A DNA stretch of 7,542 bases from assembly GCA_905201505.1 (NCBI GenBank), contig CAJKOJ010000078.1, positions 1 to 7,542 of the forward strand, given 5' to 3'. A model generated the notes under the pieces. The model had not been told where the DNA came from. It made no database searches and saw nothing but the letters and a program-made list of their open reading frames with translations. A program made the position numbers and the translations under genes. Shown here in pieces: positions 7,090 to 7,542 of this stretch (position 1 is its first letter; each line of letters starts with the position of its first letter). Origin of the DNA: an uncultured Eubacteriales bacterium (GTDB lineage: Bacteria > Bacillota > Clostridia > Lachnospirales > CAG-274).

Positions 7090-7127
7090 AAAGTCTGATT
7101 TGATATAATTTCAAATCAGACTTTTTT
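7090..7127 (+). terminator. Rho-independent terminator of gyrBA
   Basis: Perfect 13-bp inverted repeat: AAGTCTGATTTGA (7091-7103), loop TATAATT, TCAAATCAGACTT (7111-7123), extendable by one A-T pair at 7090/7124. The run of T continues to 7127, giving six consecutive T at 7122-7127. It begins 25 nt after the gyrA stop. There is no A-tract on the 5' side comparable to the T-tract, so it should act mainly on the + strand. Confidence 0.93.
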
Positions 7128-7204
7128 ATACAACATAATTGCATATATAGTTAAAAATCAGAATATTTTACACTATATATAGTATTAATGTCGAAATTTT
7201 TTAA
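7128..7204. other. AT-rich spacer with short repeats
   Basis: No gene is visible between the gyrA terminator and the next promoter. The spacer contains a 12-bp palindrome ACTATATATAGT (7172-7183) and a direct repeat of ATATATAGT at 7143-7151 and 7175-7183, 32 bp apart, about three helical turns. In sequence this AT-rich such repeats may be chance; an operator role is speculation. Confidence 0.4.
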
Positions 7205-7233
7205 TTGCCAAATTTTTCATCTTTTGGTATAAT
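7205..7233 (+). promoter_or_regulatory. Near-consensus promoter of the small downstream gene
   Basis: TTGCCA (7205-7210) and TATAAT (7228-7233) are separated by exactly 17 bases, with an extended -10 TG at 7225-7226. This is the best housekeeping-type promoter fully contained in the window. The predicted start near 7240 leaves a leader of only about 17 nt before the TTG start codon, just enough for the ribosome binding site. Confidence 0.85.
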
Positions 7234-7242
7234 TTAAAAAGT

Positions 7243-7252
7243 AAAGGGTGAT
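7243..7252 (+). promoter_or_regulatory. Ribosome binding site that selects a TTG start
   Basis: AAAGGGTGAT resembles the anti-Shine-Dalgarno complement AAAGGAGGTGATC, including a full GGTGAT. It ends four bases before TTG 7257. An in-frame GTG at 7248 falls inside this site and has no upstream binding site of its own, so TTG 7257 is the better start. Confidence 0.72.
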
Positions 7253-7256
7253 TATT

Positions 7257-7502
7257 TTGCAATGTATTGATAAGTTTAGTATAATAAATACTGAAAAATA
7301 TAAGTTATATATAAGTTTATTAAAAAATGAATATAGTTATTCAATAGTAGGCATACTTAAAGAAGATAATGATATAATTGAATATTGTGAGACAATAGAT
7401 ATGGCAGATTATAGTGATATGCTAAAAATATATAATATCTTTAAGGATAATATAGTGTTTCCAAGTCACTTTTATAATGTTATGGATGACATTTTAAAAT
7501 AG
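7257..7502 (+). CDS. Small hypothetical protein (possibly DUF6514-like)
   Basis: Encodes 81 aa from TTG 7257 (84 aa if the GTG at 7248 were used). No signal peptide, membrane segment, Cys-cluster or catalytic motif is visible. The first half alternates hydrophobic and charged residues as in beta strands (YKLYISLL, YSIVGIL at 15-34), the middle is acidic (KEDNDIIEYCETIDMADYSD), and the end is a likely helix with VFPSHFYNVMDDIL (67-80). The pattern of a short N-terminal beta hairpin plus a final P-x-H-F-x-x-V-x-D-D-x-L helix reminds me of DUF6514 small proteins of Lachnospiraceae and other Clostridia. This is memory-based and unverified, and no function is known to me. It has its own strong promoter and a terminator isolates it from gyrA, so it is not part of the gyrase operon. 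No terminator hairpin follows; the next promoter begins almost at once. Base composition matches the neighbours, so there is no sign of transfer. Confidence 0.8.
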   Translation: MQCIDKFSIINTEKYKLYISLLKNEYSYSIVGILKEDNDIIEYCETIDMADYSDMLKIYNIFKDNIVFPSHFYNVMDDILK

Positions 7503-7506
7503 TCAG

Positions 7507-7542
7507 AAAAAATAAAAAAAAGTAAAAAAAATGCTTGACAAA
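7507..7542 (+). promoter_or_regulatory. A-tract UP element and -35 of a strong promoter, cut by the window end
   Basis: Runs of A at 7507-7512, 7514-7521 and 7524-7531 have centres 8-10 bp apart and are followed by a perfect -35 hexamer TTGACA at 7535-7540. This matches the architecture of UP-element-driven stable-RNA promoters. The -10 box would fall near 7558-7563, beyond the window, so the promoter cannot be confirmed here. The next unit may be an rRNA or tRNA operon, as after gyrA in Bacillus subtilis; that is inference. Confidence 0.6.

Noticed and set aside
7503..7531. A-rich run after the small gene as a terminator
   Set aside because: There is no hairpin, and A-runs on the + strand do not terminate + strand transcription; they fit an UP element better.

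Overview
The window carries the conserved replication-origin gene cluster of a low-GC Firmicute: dnaN - yaaA (S4 domain) - recF - gyrB - gyrA, all on the + strand, followed by one small hypothetical gene. Base composition is strongly AT-rich (roughly 30% GC by eye, not counted). Gene order, Gram-positive-type GyrB (636 aa, no long C-terminal insertion), purine-rich Shine-Dalgarno sites and protein style (DnaN ending in LVLPINPR, EGNSAGGSA in GyrB) point to Clostridia, most likely a Lachnospiraceae-like gut anaerobe. That placement is inference from remembered family sequences, not a search.

Layout. Positions 1-49 are the AT-rich leader of dnaN; dnaA would be expected just upstream, outside the window. 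dnaN (50-1159), yaaA (1180-1410) and recF (1454-2521) are closely spaced and probably co-transcribed. The 130-nt recF-gyrB gap (2522-2651) holds an AT-only inverted repeat, an extended -10 promoter and a small leader hairpin, so gyrB and gyrA (2652-4562 and 4576-7065, 13 nt apart) probably form their own transcription unit. It ends at a perfect 13-bp hairpin plus T-tract (7090-7127). After a 77-nt AT-rich spacer, a near-consensus promoter (TTGCCA-17 nt-TATAAT with extended TG) drives an 81-aa gene with a TTG start (7257-7502). The window ends in three close A-tracts and a perfect TTGACA, which look like the UP element and -35 box of a strong promoter for the next unit, possibly an rRNA or tRNA operon as found after gyrA in Bacillus subtilis.

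The genes work together in replication and DNA topology. DnaN is the sliding clamp, RecF handles single-strand gaps, YaaA is a small RNA-binding-type protein, and GyrA and GyrB assemble as the A2B2 gyrase that removes positive supercoils ahead of the forks. All genes are complete. I see no mobile element, CRISPR array, tRNA or rRNA gene, and no undescribed system. The most noteworthy points are residues at known drug-target positions of gyrase: Asn at the E. coli GyrB D426 position, Ala at the GyrA S83 position, and His at the GyrB R136 position. The other point is the small gene of unproven family between gyrA and the putative strong promoter.
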